Position numbers and translations under genes: made by a program
The notes under the pieces: generated by a model
Told to the model about the DNA's origin: nothing
The model's input: only the letters and a program-made list of their open reading frames with translations
Database searches by the model: none
Source of the DNA: an uncultured Clostridium sp.
GTDB lineage: Bacteria; Bacillota; Clostridia; Lachnospirales; Lachnospiraceae
Direction: 5' to 3'
DNA: 54,430 nt
NCBI GenBank assembly: GCA_945915475.1
Contig: CAMEFI010000021.1
Location: 1 to 54,430, forward strand
Shown here: piece after piece, positions 1 to 9,382 of the stretch
Numbering within the stretch: the stretch's first letter is position 1
Layout of the letters: every line of letters begins with the position of its first letter

Positions 1-37
1 AAACGGGAAGCCCCATTTTATAAGGCTTCCCGCTGTT
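1..37. terminator. Bidirectional intrinsic terminator downstream of guaA
   Basis: A 9-bp perfect stem (CGGGAAGCC at 4-12 with GGCTTCCCG at 24-32) is followed on the plus strand by a T tract. On the minus strand it is followed by TTT running off the window edge. It lies just after the guaA stop codon, so it probably ends the guaA transcript. It may also serve a convergent gene outside the window. Confidence 0.75.
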
Positions 38-43
38 TTTAGG

Positions 44-1618
44 TCACTCAAACTCAATCGTCCCCGGCGGCTTACTCGTCAGATCATAGAATACCCGATT
101 CACGCCCTTGACCTCATTTATAATCCGGTTCATCACCGTCTGCAATACACTCCAAGGAATCTCGGCACTCTCTGCCGTCATAAAATCAATGGTCTTGACA
201 GCCCGCAAGGCCACCGCATAATCATAGGTTCTCTCATCACCCATAACGCCAACGGAACGCATGTTAGTAAGGGCAGCAAAATACTGGTTCGGCATCCATG
301 GTGCATCCACGCCATGCGCACTCTTGTATTCCCTTGCCGCCTGATCCACTTCTTCGCGGTAAATGTAGTCTGCATCCTGCACGATACGAACTTTCTCTGC
401 TGTTACATCACCAATGATACGGATTCCAAGACCAGGTCCTGGGAATGGCTGACGATATACCAGGTATTCCGGAAGTCCTAATTCCAGACCGACTTTACGA
501 ACCTCGTCCTTGAACAGGTCACGAAGCGGCTCAATAATTTCTTTGAAGTCAACATAGTCAGGAAGACCGCCCACATTATGATGGGATTTGATCACTGCGG
601 ATTCCCCACCAAGACCACTTTCCACAACGTCCGGATAAATGGTTCCCTGTGCCAGGAAGTCCACCGCACCGATCTTCTTCGCCTCCTCCTCAAAGACACG
701 AATGAATTCCTCGCCGATGATCTTACGTTTACTCTCCGGTTCGGTTACTCCTGCTAACTTCTCATAATAACGTTCCTGTGCATTAACACGAACGAAGTTT
801 AGATCAAATGTTCCACTCTTACCGAATACATTCTCCACTTCATCGCCCTCATTTTTCCGGAGAAGACCATGGTCAACAAATACACAGGTAAGCTGCTTGC
901 CAATGGCACGGGACAAAAGAGCTGCAAGTACAGAAGAATCCACACCGCCGGAAAGTGCCAATAACACTTTACCACTGCCAACCTTTTCACGGATTGCCTG
1001 AATCTGATTCTCCACAAAGGCATCCATTTTCCAGTCGCCGGAGCAATGGCATACCCCATAGACAAAGTTAGAAAGCATCTTCGTGCCCTCCACTGTATGC
1101 AGTACCTCCGGGTGGAACTGAATGGCATATAATTGTTGCTCTACATTCTGTGCCGCCGCAACCGGACAGTCCGCTGTCTTTGCACAGATTTCAAATCCCG
1201 GTGCCACATTGGATATATAATCATTATGACTCATCCAGCAGATGGTCTTCTCAGACACATTCTGAAACAGTGGCGATTCCTGATTAACGGAAACCTCAAT
1301 CTTACCATACTCCCGAACCGGTGCAGTCTCCACCTTGCCACCTAGCACATGCTGCATTAACTGTGCACCATAGCAAAGTCCAAGTACCGGAATTCCCATT
1401 TCAAACAATTCCTTTGAATAGGTCGGTGCACCTTCTTCATAACAACTATTCGGTCCACCGGTCAAAATGATTCCCTTTGGATTCATCTCTTTAATCTTGC
1501 TGATATCCGTTTTGTAAGAATAGATCTCACAATACACGTTACATTCTCTGACGCGACGCGCAACCAACTGATTATACTGCCCGCCAAAGTCAAGGACAAT
1601 GACTAACTCTTTATCCAC
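44..1618 (-). CDS. guaA: GMP synthase (glutamine-hydrolysing)
   Basis: Converts XMP to GMP using ATP and glutamine-derived ammonia, the last step of guanylate synthesis, in the cytoplasm. The 524-residue length is normal. The N-terminal class I glutamine amidotransferase domain has nucleophile Cys82 in GLCYGAQLM and a later HPEV His-Glu motif. The PP-loop ATP pyrophosphatase motif [10 protein letters not shown] lies near residue 220. The dimerisation domain has [10 protein letters not shown] and the family's usual C-terminus KPPGTIEFE. The start is GTG, preceded by AAGGAGGC at normal spacing. It is the last gene of a minus-strand run after the S41 protease, with 131 bp between them. I see no purine riboswitch in that gap. 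Confidence 0.98.
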   Translation of the reverse strand: MDKELVIVLDFGGQYNQLVARRVRECNVYCEIYSYKTDISKIKEMNPKGIILTGGPNSCYEEGAPTYSKELFEMGIPVLGLCYGAQLMQHVLGGKVETAPVREYGKIEVSVNQESPLFQNVSEKTICWMSHNDYISNVAPGFEICAKTADCPVAAAQNVEQQLYAIQFHPEVLHTVEGTKMLSNFVYGVCHCSGDWKMDAFVENQIQAIREKVGSGKVLLALSGGVDSSVLAALLSRAIGKQLTCVFVDHGLLRKNEGDEVENVFGKSGTFDLNFVRVNAQERYYEKLAGVTEPESKRKIIGEEFIRVFEEEAKKIGAVDFLAQGTIYPDVVESGLGGESAVIKSHHNVGGLPDYVDFKEIIEPLRDLFKDEVRKVGLELGLPEYLVYRQPFPGPGLGIRIIGDVTAEKVRIVQDADYIYREEVDQAAREYKSAHGVDAPWMPNQYFAALTNMRSVGVMGDERTYDYAVALRAVKTIDFMTAESAEIPWSVLQTVMNRIINEVKGVNRVFYDLTSKPPGTIEFE

Positions 1619-1749
1619 TTTCCTGCCTCCTTCTTATGTCTATATGCTATATAGTCATCAATTACTCATAGGTCTCATTCTACCCTATTTTCAGTAAAAC
1701 TACAATCATTTTCATGGTCCGCCTCTTCTATCACTCAGCGATGTGTCCC

Positions 1750-3039
1750 TTACTCCTCTTCAGAAGAAGTCTCTGTTGCATCCCCGTCGCTGGCTTCCGT
1801 ACTGTCTGCCGTCTTTTTACCAAGCTTTTCTAAAATATTGTCCACCGCTGCCTGCAACTGGTTATCCTTCTCACCCTTTGATTCTTTGTAGGCATCTGCA
1901 TCTAATTCCACTTCAATATCCGGCTTAATGCCGACTTTATGGATATCATTTCCCTTTGGAGTAAAATACTTCGCAATTGTAACCTTAATGGCCGAGCCGT
2001 CATCTAATGGGAACATTCTCTGTACGATTCCTTTACCAAATGTATTCGTCCCCACCAATGTACCAATTCCATAATCCTTAATTGCTCCGGCAAAAATCTC
2101 AGAGGCGGAAGCACTGTAACCATTTACCAGCACTGCTAACGGTTTTGTAAACTGCTCATCTGCTGTGGAATTATACTCATCAATAATATTGCCATCTTTA
2201 TCCTTCGTATACACGATTTTTCCCTCCGGCAACATGAAATCCAACATCTCAACCGCAATATCAAGCAATCCACCGCCGTTACTCCGAAGGTCCACGATTA
2301 ATCCTTCCATTCCCTGGCTTTCCAGATCTTTCACCGCAGCAATATACTGTTCAGCCGTCACCTCATAAAAGCTTGTGACCTCTATATAACCAATATTGTT
2401 ATCTAACATTTTATAATCAACCGTTGGATTCTCCACTTTCTTGCGTTTCATGGTATATTCATAATCCTTTGCATCCGTTGACCGGTAAATGGTAAGGGTT
2501 ACCTCCGTTCCTTCTTCTCCGCGGATTTTATCTACAACAGTATCAAGATCCTGGTCACTAATATCCTCACCATCTACTTTTGTGATGATATCTTCCTCTT
2601 CAATTCCGGCATCCTGGGCCGGACCTTCAAATACCTTCGTGATTGTGATAGTCTTTGTATCAGCCGCCTGGGACACCTGCACCCCTACACCCACATACTC
2701 ACCTTCGGTATCTTCCATGAAACTCGCATACTCTTCCTGCGTATAATATACAGAATATGGATCATCTAAGCCTTCCATGTAACCTTTGATAATGCCATCC
2801 TGTTTCTCCTGTTCATCTTCCTCAAAGTAAAAATTCTTATCCAGAATACCCTGAATCGTCTCTAATTTATCATTGGTCTCTTTGCCAACTACGTCACTGC
2901 TGCTGAGCATTTTCACAGTTGTATCCCGGGCACTCTCCTCTGTATCTTTTGTCATCTTCACGCTGCCACAGCCAATCAGGCTTACCGCCATTACTGTCAT
3001 TAACGCGCTTGCAGCTGTCTTTTTCATCCACTTCTTCAT
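1750..3039 (-). CDS. C-terminal processing protease, S41 family, predicted lipoprotein
   Basis: Secreted or membrane-anchored serine protease of the CtpA/Prc type. The signal sequence ends in a lipobox-like SLIGC, which would make Cys24 the lipidated residue. A PDZ domain spans about 115-190 and the S41 catalytic domain about 205-385. The expected Ser-Lys dyad is visible as Ser311 in NGYSASASEI and Lys336 in FGKGIVQ, with the 25-residue spacing usual for the family. The C-terminus is a low-complexity Thr/Ser/Asp/Glu tail. It follows ftsE, ftsX and the M23 hydrolase in the same direction, so control of cell-wall hydrolases is a plausible role; that is inference from neighbourhood. Confidence 0.93.
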   Translation of the reverse strand: MKKWMKKTAASALMTVMAVSLIGCGSVKMTKDTEESARDTTVKMLSSSDVVGKETNDKLETIQGILDKNFYFEEDEQEKQDGIIKGYMEGLDDPYSVYYTQEEYASFMEDTEGEYVGVGVQVSQAADTKTITITKVFEGPAQDAGIEEEDIITKVDGEDISDQDLDTVVDKIRGEEGTEVTLTIYRSTDAKDYEYTMKRKKVENPTVDYKMLDNNIGYIEVTSFYEVTAEQYIAAVKDLESQGMEGLIVDLRSNGGGLLDIAVEMLDFMLPEGKIVYTKDKDGNIIDEYNSTADEQFTKPLAVLVNGYSASASEIFAGAIKDYGIGTLVGTNTFGKGIVQRMFPLDDGSAIKVTIAKYFTPKGNDIHKVGIKPDIEVELDADAYKESKGEKDNQLQAAVDNILEKLGKKTADSTEASDGDATETSSEEE

Positions 3040-3193
3040 TGATACCCTTCTTTCATTTCCTAGCTTTCATTCCAACTCATTTATGTCGGATAATAATAAG
3101 TATTGCCGCACAAAAGAAGCCTCTTTCGTGCGACATTCCTATTCTACGCCATAAATATTAATATTCCGTGTCTTACCACTCTACTCTTTTATC

Positions 3194-4456
3194 TTACTGC
3201 AGATATCCTAAAGGATCCACATAGGCACCATTAACACGGACTCCAAAATGACAATGCGGTCCGGTAGATACTCCTGTGGAACCTGCCGCAGCAATGGTCT
3301 GTCCGGCTGACACCGTCTCACCAACCGATACGGAAAGGGATGAATTATGCATATATACTGTTACGACTCCACCGCCATGGTCAATACAGATATAATTACC
3401 CTCTGCGTAGTTATATGCTGCTACGATAACCGTTCCGGAAGCCGCTGCCACAACGGCTGCTCCGGTGTCACATGCAATATCAATTCCTCTATGATTCGAA
3501 CTTGCACCGGCAACCGGTGATGTTCGAGATCCAAAATAAGATGTAATCTGATTATATCCCGGCACCGGCCATGTAAATACACCGCCGGAATACACCGTCG
3601 TTGATCCGGTATTATTCGCTGCTGCCGCTGCCTCTGCTGCCGCTATAATATTCTCTGCCTCCTGCTGGGCCTGAGTATATTTTAATACCTCAGCCTGCTG
3701 ATCTGCAATGGATTCATCATATTGTTGAATTTGCGTTTTCTTCTCTTCCACTAATGCTTCCACAGTCTGTCGTTGTTCAGCCACTTCTTTCTGCAAAGCC
3801 TCATTACTCTCAAGGTCTTTCTCTAACTTCATCTTAATGTTGGCAACCTGCTCTCTCGCTACTTTCAGTTCTTTCAAAATATTGTAATCATATAGAGAAA
3901 CCTGAGCCACATATTCCGTCTTATTCATCATATCCGTCATGGAGCTTGCAGTTAACAATACATCCAGATAGCGTTTATTACCAGACTCATATACCATCTG
4001 AATCCGTTGTTTCATCTCATTATACTGTTGTTCCTGTGCGGCTTCTGCCTCTTTCAGATTCGCCTTCGTATCCTCGATGGTCGCCTCTAACTCTTTCTGG
4101 TTCTCTTCCAGATGGCTAATCTCAATCTGCAATTCATTTAATGATTTGTCAAGCTGTATCACATAATTCTCAAGATTATTCTTCGCATCTTTCAGATTAT
4201 CAAGAATCTCCTGCGCTTTCTTCCGTTTCTTTGAATACTCCGCTGCATCTTGCTTCGCTTTATCTACGGAAGCATCTGCCGTCCCGTTATCGGTTGCCTG
4301 CGTTCCATCAGCAGCTTCTGTTGTACTCTCCGTGGTTGCCTGTGTGCTGTCATTCCCTGTAGCCATACTGACAGCTCCATGGGGCGAAACGCAACTAACT
4401 GCAAGCGCCATGGCAAGCACACTGCTTAGAAGTACTCTGTGTCTTTTATGAAACAC
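3194..4456 (-). CDS. Secreted coiled-coil M23 peptidase (EnvC/PcsB-like), probable FtsEX partner
   Basis: Has a signal peptide, a Thr/Ala-rich linker, a long coiled coil (roughly residues 65-265), an Ala-rich hinge, and a C-terminal LytM/M23 domain. The zinc ligand motifs are visible as NHRGIDIACD and GPHCHFGV, so the domain looks catalytically intact. The coiled-coil plus hydrolase layout is that of EnvC and of CHAP-type PcsB, which the FtsEX ABC complex controls across the membrane. The gene starts 17 bp after ftsX. I place the start at the GTG at 4456, which has GGGAGG 8 nt upstream. The longer reading from a GTG at 4477 would overlap ftsX and place that Shine-Dalgarno inside the gene. Confidence 0.92.
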   Translation of the reverse strand: MFHKRHRVLLSSVLAMALAVSCVSPHGAVSMATGNDSTQATTESTTEAADGTQATDNGTADASVDKAKQDAAEYSKKRKKAQEILDNLKDAKNNLENYVIQLDKSLNELQIEISHLEENQKELEATIEDTKANLKEAEAAQEQQYNEMKQRIQMVYESGNKRYLDVLLTASSMTDMMNKTEYVAQVSLYDYNILKELKVAREQVANIKMKLEKDLESNEALQKEVAEQRQTVEALVEEKKTQIQQYDESIADQQAEVLKYTQAQQEAENIIAAAEAAAAANNTGSTTVYSGGVFTWPVPGYNQITSYFGSRTSPVAGASSNHRGIDIACDTGAAVVAAASGTVIVAAYNYAEGNYICIDHGGGVVTVYMHNSSLSVSVGETVSAGQTIAAAGSTGVSTGPHCHFGVRVNGAYVDPLGYLQ

Positions 4457-4473
4457 GATTTCTACCTCCCTGA

Positions 4474-5385
4474 TCACACTCTCAAATGCTTATGTGTGGT
4501 AATCAGACTTCCAAAGAATCCGATTCCAATACCCATCAGTAATGCAACTGGTGCCAATCCCTTATACACTTCTCCCACCGGAACAAAATGCATCATATTG
4601 GCAACAATTGTAAAATGTTGTGTCAAATAATCAATCACTGCATTATACATGAAATAAATGATTCCAAGAGGAATCACAGAACCAACCAGTCCAATGATCA
4701 CACCCTCTACCAAAAACGGTGCCCGCACAAAAATATCTTTGGCACCGATTAATTTCATAATGGCAATCTCTTCCTTTCGGACAGATATTCCGATGGTAAT
4801 CGTATTACTGATCAGAAACAGAGACACCAGCAACAAAATAAGAATCACACCGATGGATGCATATCCCACTAAATGATTCAGTGAATTCAGGCTCTTGGCT
4901 GTTCCATCACTGCTATTGACTCTTCGTACATTCTCAATCTTCTCTATCTGTTTTACCGTCTCTGCCTGCATACCGATATTCTTAAGCGTCACCTCATATG
5001 ATGATGAATTAATAAGGGGATTATCATCACCAAATACAGAATGTACATAATCCTCGTTGCCATCATATACATCATCCACATAAGAACTCCATGCCTTCTC
5101 TGCAGAGATATAATGAATCGTATCAATATTCTTAATTGCCTTCAGTTCATCCCCAATCTTTGCAATCTGTTCTTCACTGGTTCCCTCATTAAAAAATATA
5201 GAAACCGTAAGGGAATCCTCAATAGACTGAATCTCATTCTCCATATTAAGGACAATGGAATAAAAGATTCCAAACAAGAACAGACATGCCACAATCGTTC
5301 CAACAGATGCAAGGGAAAAGAGAAGATTCCGGCGGATGTTCTTAAGACCCTGTTTGATGCTATATCCTAATGTATTAATCTTCAT
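4474..5385 (-). CDS. ftsX: Cell-division ABC transporter permease FtsX
   Basis: Membrane subunit of FtsEX. It has an N-terminal cytoplasmic segment (KQGLKNIRRN), a first transmembrane helix at about 20-42, a large extracellular domain to about residue 170, then three further transmembrane helices, with the permease motif including VRKEEIAIMKLIGA. This matches FtsX topology, in which the extracellular domain contacts a peptidoglycan hydrolase. The start is set at the ATG at 5385 with AAAGGGTGG upstream. An upstream GTG at 5397 overlaps that Shine-Dalgarno and is less likely. The gene overlaps the 3-prime end of ftsE by about 11 bp, indicating coupled translation. Confidence 0.96.
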   Translation of the reverse strand: MKINTLGYSIKQGLKNIRRNLLFSLASVGTIVACLFLFGIFYSIVLNMENEIQSIEDSLTVSIFFNEGTSEEQIAKIGDELKAIKNIDTIHYISAEKAWSSYVDDVYDGNEDYVHSVFGDDNPLINSSSYEVTLKNIGMQAETVKQIEKIENVRRVNSSDGTAKSLNSLNHLVGYASIGVILILLLVSLFLISNTITIGISVRKEEIAIMKLIGAKDIFVRAPFLVEGVIIGLVGSVIPLGIIYFMYNAVIDYLTQHFTIVANMMHFVPVGEVYKGLAPVALLMGIGIGFFGSLITTHKHLRV

Positions 5386-6061
5386 CCCGATAACCACCCT
5401 TTTCCTCGTCGCTGATAATCTTACCCTTCTTAAGCGTAATCACACGTTTTTGCATAAGATTGACGATTTCTTTGTTATGGGTTACAACAACAACGGTTGT
5501 TCCACGTTTGTTGATATCTTCTAATAAACGCATAATCTCCATGGAATTCTTCGGATCCAGATTACCGGTTGGCTCGTCCGCCAAAATGAGATCCGGCCGG
5601 TTCACAATGGCTCTTGCAAGCGCCACTCTCTGTTGTTCTCCACCGGAGAGTTCCTTTGGAAACTGCTTATAACGATCTGCCAGACCCACCATTGTAAGGG
5701 TTGCAGGCACTTCTCTACGAATCTCCCTCATAGACTTCTCCACAACCTGTTGTGCGAAGGCAACATTTTCAAAAACAGTACGGTCTTTTAGTAAACGGAA
5801 ATTCTGAAATACCACACCAATCTTACGGCGCAGCATCGGAATCTCCTTTCGCTTCATCTTACTGTATGGTTGCCCCTCTACAGAAATATCTCCCGAAGTG
5901 GGATTCATCTCCTTCAACAGTAACTTAATCAATGTTGTCTTACCGGAACCACTGCTTCCAACTACAAAAACAAATTCCCCTTTATTGATATGAAACGTAA
6001 CATCATCCAACGCTTTCGTTCCTGTCGGATACTGCATGGTCACATGATCAAGCACTACCAT
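5375..6061 (-). CDS. ftsE: Cell-division ATP-binding protein FtsE
   Basis: ABC ATPase that powers FtsX. It shows Walker A GSSGSGKTT, signature LSGGEQQR, Walker B LILADEPTG and the H-loop VVTHNKE. Length, about 228 residues, is typical. The start is the ATG at 6061, preceded by AGGGAG 8 nt upstream. The open frame reaches 10 codons further, but those codons have no ribosome binding site. It begins 32 bp after the stop of the CdaR-like regulator, so the operon may extend upstream. Confidence 0.97.
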   Translation of the reverse strand: MVVLDHVTMQYPTGTKALDDVTFHINKGEFVFVVGSSGSGKTTLIKLLLKEMNPTSGDISVEGQPYSKMKRKEIPMLRRKIGVVFQNFRLLKDRTVFENVAFAQQVVEKSMREIRREVPATLTMVGLADRYKQFPKELSGGEQQRVALARAIVNRPDLILADEPTGNLDPKNSMEIMRLLEDINKRGTTVVVVTHNKEIVNLMQKRVITLKKGKIISDEEKGGYRDED

Positions 6062-6093
6062 ATTCGTGCTCCCTTCTGTATATATTATCAAGC

Positions 6094-7182
6094 TTAGTAC
6101 TCTAATGATTCCATGTACTTCATGTATTTCACTACCATTAATGCAATCTTAAATGTGATGGCATCCTCAAATACACGGAGATCCAATCCCGTACTCTTTT
6201 GTAATTTATCAAGACGATACACCAGCGTATTCCGGTGAATGTACAGCTGTCTTGACGTCTCAGATACATTCAGACTGTTCTCAAAGAACTTATTAATTGT
6301 GGTAAGTGTCTCTTCGTCAAAATCATCCGGAGAACGATTCTCAAAAATTTCCTTAATGAACATTTTGCAAAGAGGAATTGGTAACTGATAGATCAAACGT
6401 CCAATACCAAGATTACTGTACGCTATAATATTACGATTGCCATAGAAGATCTTACCCACATCCAATGCCATCTTCGCTTCCTTGTAAGAACGGGATACTT
6501 CCTTAATCTCATTCACGATGGTACCAAATGCAACATGCACGGATGACATTGCCTCTGTATTCAGCATATCAACAATCACCCTGGCAGTCTTATTCATATC
6601 CTCATACGTTTCATTCTGTTTCACTTCCTTGACAAGAATAATATTCTTCTCATCCACTGCAGTAACAAAATCCTTTGCCTTACTTGAGAAAATGTTACGA
6701 ACTGTCTCTAACGCATTGTTATCCTTCTCATTCTTCGTCTCAATAATGAACACAATTCTTCTGACATCTGTATCAATATGCAATTTCTTTGCACGATTAT
6801 AAATGTCAACTAAAAGAAGATTATCCAATAACAGATTCTTGATAAAGTTGTCCTTATCGAATCTCTCCTTATACGCGACTAACAGATTCTGCACCTGAAA
6901 TGCCGCAATCTTACCAATCATGTACACGTCATCTGCTTCACCCTTCGCAATAATAACATACTCTAACTGGTTATCGTCAAACACTTTGAAAAACTGGTAA
7001 CCCTGCAACATCTGGCTTTCTGCCGGAGAATCCACAAATGCAAGAACTGATTTTTCGTACTCTTCCACATCCCGGAGAGTAGATGCAAGTGCTTTCCCCT
7101 CTGTATCCATAACACACAGATCAATTCTTGTAATGGCTTTAATTCCCTCAATGGTATCCTGTAAAATCTGATTTGATATCAT
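6094..7182 (-). CDS. CdaR/PucR-type transcriptional regulator
   Basis: An N-terminal sugar-diacid-recognition-like domain (residues about 5-135) is followed by a GGDEF-like middle region and a PucR C-terminal helix-turn-helix. The latter is visible as SETSRQLYIHRNTLVYRLDK, the usual last-helix motif. In CdaR, PucR and AdeR this domain activates catabolic genes, but no catabolic operon lies next to it here, so its ligand and targets are unknown. The start is the ATG at 7182 with GGAG 10 nt upstream. The open frame extends 20 codons further without a ribosome binding site. Being immediately upstream of ftsE may reflect cotranscription only. Confidence 0.85.
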   Translation of the reverse strand: MISNQILQDTIEGIKAITRIDLCVMDTEGKALASTLRDVEEYEKSVLAFVDSPAESQMLQGYQFFKVFDDNQLEYVIIAKGEADDVYMIGKIAAFQVQNLLVAYKERFDKDNFIKNLLLDNLLLVDIYNRAKKLHIDTDVRRIVFIIETKNEKDNNALETVRNIFSSKAKDFVTAVDEKNIILVKEVKQNETYEDMNKTARVIVDMLNTEAMSSVHVAFGTIVNEIKEVSRSYKEAKMALDVGKIFYGNRNIIAYSNLGIGRLIYQLPIPLCKMFIKEIFENRSPDDFDEETLTTINKFFENSLNVSETSRQLYIHRNTLVYRLDKLQKSTGLDLRVFEDAITFKIALMVVKYMKYMESLEY

Positions 7183-7288
7183 CCTATCCACTCCTTCTTT
7201 GTTGTAAAAAACACCTATATTATATTTTAACGGAAATTGCATAAAAAAGAAAGTAAATATTCAAATTTTTTACACTTTTTTCAAATAT

Positions 7289-9133
7289 TTATAAATGTGT
7301 AAGGACAAAAACCTTCGCATCCTTTGACAACGGATTCCGATGATCATAATCGAACAGACAATAACAGATTGCTGATGTAGCCGCCGATTCAGGAACCTCA
7401 TTCCCAACCGGGTTATTGGAAGCATCCCTAATCCACTTCATGGCAGGAAGCGAGACTGGTTCAATATGCATCATGCGGGCTGCCACCTTAGAATCATACC
7501 CCGTATGAGTAAGATCAATCTCATCATTACCTCCATTCTTGAAGAAATTATGATATTCCGCCTTATCAACCGCTTCCCCTAAGCACCACGACGGACGACT
7601 CTTTGCATTCTCCCTGAGATAGTAATCATAGGTAAGCAGGTTATCCAAAACAGTATGCGAAAAGCAAGTCATATCACATTTTTCCATGCATTGTAGCATA
7701 AATTTCCGCAACGCTTCATACCTCGCTTCCCGCTTGAATCCAATTCCAAACAGACCATTTTCTTCATAATAATCACCAATCGCCTCATAAAATGCAAAAG
7801 GCGTTTCAAAAAAATTCATAAGATAGGGAATTGTATGGTTGAACTGGTCACTGTTATAGTAGACTTCCACCATTTCCTCCACTTTTTTCAAAGCAAGCAC
7901 CTCATCATAAGAAAGCCATTTTGTCTGAAGCACCTCATAGGGCTGATAATCCTGATATTGTAAGCCATAATTCTCCACCTGCTCTTCCATATAGGAACCC
8001 TTGAGCACCTTCAAAAAACCCAATTGTAACTGATCCGGTTTCATCTCATAGGCTTCATTAAATGATTTCTGAAATGTGACAAAATCTTCATAAGGAAGCC
8101 CTGCAATCAGGTCTAAATGCTGATGGATATTATGCATATCCTGTACAGCAAGCATATTCATCTTCAATTTCTCAATATTCATGGTTCGATGGATTTCTTT
8201 CACAGTATCCGGATTGGTAGACTGTAACCCGATTTCAAGCTGAATGAGTCCCGGACGCATCCTGCGAAACAGTGCGAGTTCTTCCTCTCCTAACAAATCA
8301 GCAGCGATTTCAAAATGAAAATTTGTAATGCCATTATCATGCTCCGTAAGATATTTCCAAATAGTGAGCGCATGTTCCTGATTGCAGTTAAATGTACGAT
8401 CAATAAATTTCACCTGAGGTACATTATGATCCAAAAAAAACTGCAATTCATTTTTTACCAGTGTAAGACTTCTAAAATGCACTCTTTTATCAATAGAGGA
8501 CAGACAATAACTACAGGAAAAAGGACATCCACGGCTGGTCTCATAATAAAGGATCTTATTCTCAAATCCGGCCAAATCCTCATAAATAAACGGAATCTCA
8601 TCCATTGACATAGGCGGTCTTCCATGGTTATTACAGATTCGAGCCTCACTGTCTCGATAGGTAATCCCCAATACACCCTCATACACGTCCTCCGCATCTA
8701 TCCCATATTTCCAATCATCCTTCTGCATCCATATCTTCACCAATTCATAGAAAGTTACTTCCCCTTCTCCCCGTATGATTCCTTCTACAAAAGGATTGTT
8801 TGCCAACAATTTTTCACTGTCATAACTGACTTCCGGTCCCCCCAGCCAGATATGAGTCTCCGGTGACACCTTATGAAGTTCCCGTGCAATGGTTAGAATT
8901 TCGTGAATATTCCAGATATAGCAAGAAAAGGCAACCACTGCTGCCTTTTCCCGATATAATGACTGCAGGATCAAATCCAGATTATGATTAATCGTATATT
9001 CCTTTATGAGTATCTCCGGTTGCTTCCTACAAGTTATCTGATTCAATTGTACCTTTGCATAAGCCTGTAAATCATATACCGCCAGATTGGAGTGTACATA
9101 TTTTGCGTTTAATGCTGCCAGAATTATTTTCAT
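7289..9133 (-). CDS. B12-binding-domain radical SAM protein (DUF4080-type)
   Basis: About 614 residues. An N-terminal cobalamin-binding-like Rossmann region (MKIILAALNAKYVHSNLA, later WLGGPEVSYD) is followed by a radical SAM core with the cluster motif CPFSCSYC. A C-terminal extension resembles the DUF4080 region. Substrate unknown; such proteins use a 4Fe-4S cluster and SAM, often with cobalamin, to methylate or rearrange unreactive carbons. The start is the ATG at 9133, directly preceded by a hairpin that carries the Shine-Dalgarno in its loop (separate entry). The gap to the DUF815 gene is 249 bp and holds that gene's terminator, so this gene probably has its own promoter. Confidence 0.88.
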   Translation of the reverse strand: MKIILAALNAKYVHSNLAVYDLQAYAKVQLNQITCRKQPEILIKEYTINHNLDLILQSLYREKAAVVAFSCYIWNIHEILTIARELHKVSPETHIWLGGPEVSYDSEKLLANNPFVEGIIRGEGEVTFYELVKIWMQKDDWKYGIDAEDVYEGVLGITYRDSEARICNNHGRPPMSMDEIPFIYEDLAGFENKILYYETSRGCPFSCSYCLSSIDKRVHFRSLTLVKNELQFFLDHNVPQVKFIDRTFNCNQEHALTIWKYLTEHDNGITNFHFEIAADLLGEEELALFRRMRPGLIQLEIGLQSTNPDTVKEIHRTMNIEKLKMNMLAVQDMHNIHQHLDLIAGLPYEDFVTFQKSFNEAYEMKPDQLQLGFLKVLKGSYMEEQVENYGLQYQDYQPYEVLQTKWLSYDEVLALKKVEEMVEVYYNSDQFNHTIPYLMNFFETPFAFYEAIGDYYEENGLFGIGFKREARYEALRKFMLQCMEKCDMTCFSHTVLDNLLTYDYYLRENAKSRPSWCLGEAVDKAEYHNFFKNGGNDEIDLTHTGYDSKVAARMMHIEPVSLPAMKWIRDASNNPVGNEVPESAATSAICYCLFDYDHRNPLSKDAKVFVLTHL

Positions 9134-9160
9134 AGTATCTGTTTCCTTTCTACAGATACT
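9134..9160 (-). promoter_or_regulatory. Hairpin displaying the Shine-Dalgarno of the radical SAM gene
   Basis: An 8-bp perfect inverted repeat (AGTATCTG / CAGATACT) ends at the base before the ATG. Its 11-nt loop contains AAAGGAAA, the only ribosome binding site candidate. In mRNA the start codon would abut the stem, so the fold could modulate translation or bind a regulator. Confidence 0.55.
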
Positions 9161-9277
9161 ATACAGTTCCGTTTTCCATCTGTCAACGGCACACATCCTT
9201 TTGATATACTATTTTTCCATTCATGATCGTCATTGCAACTTCAATTTCATGGATCTTGAAAGGATCAACATGATAAA

Positions 9278-9318
9278 AAGCAGCAATCAAAAACGCTATC
9301 GTCTTTGATTACTGCTTT
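9278..9318 (-). terminator. Terminator downstream of the DUF815 ATPase gene
   Basis: A long imperfect stem (AAGCAG-C-AATCAAA paired with TTTGATT-A-CTGCTT) is followed on the minus strand by CTTTTTATC. The plus strand also has a short T run, so it may work both ways. Confidence 0.75.
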
Positions 9319-9382
9319 TCTTCATCATATTCCTTTTTTATCCAAAGTGCAACTTTATTTTCTTAGGATTTTATTCGGAAGG

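Noticed and set aside
1619-1749. A purine riboswitch upstream of guaA
   Set aside because: The 131-bp gap lacks the conserved three-way-junction sequences and any terminator; guaA is probably expressed from further upstream.
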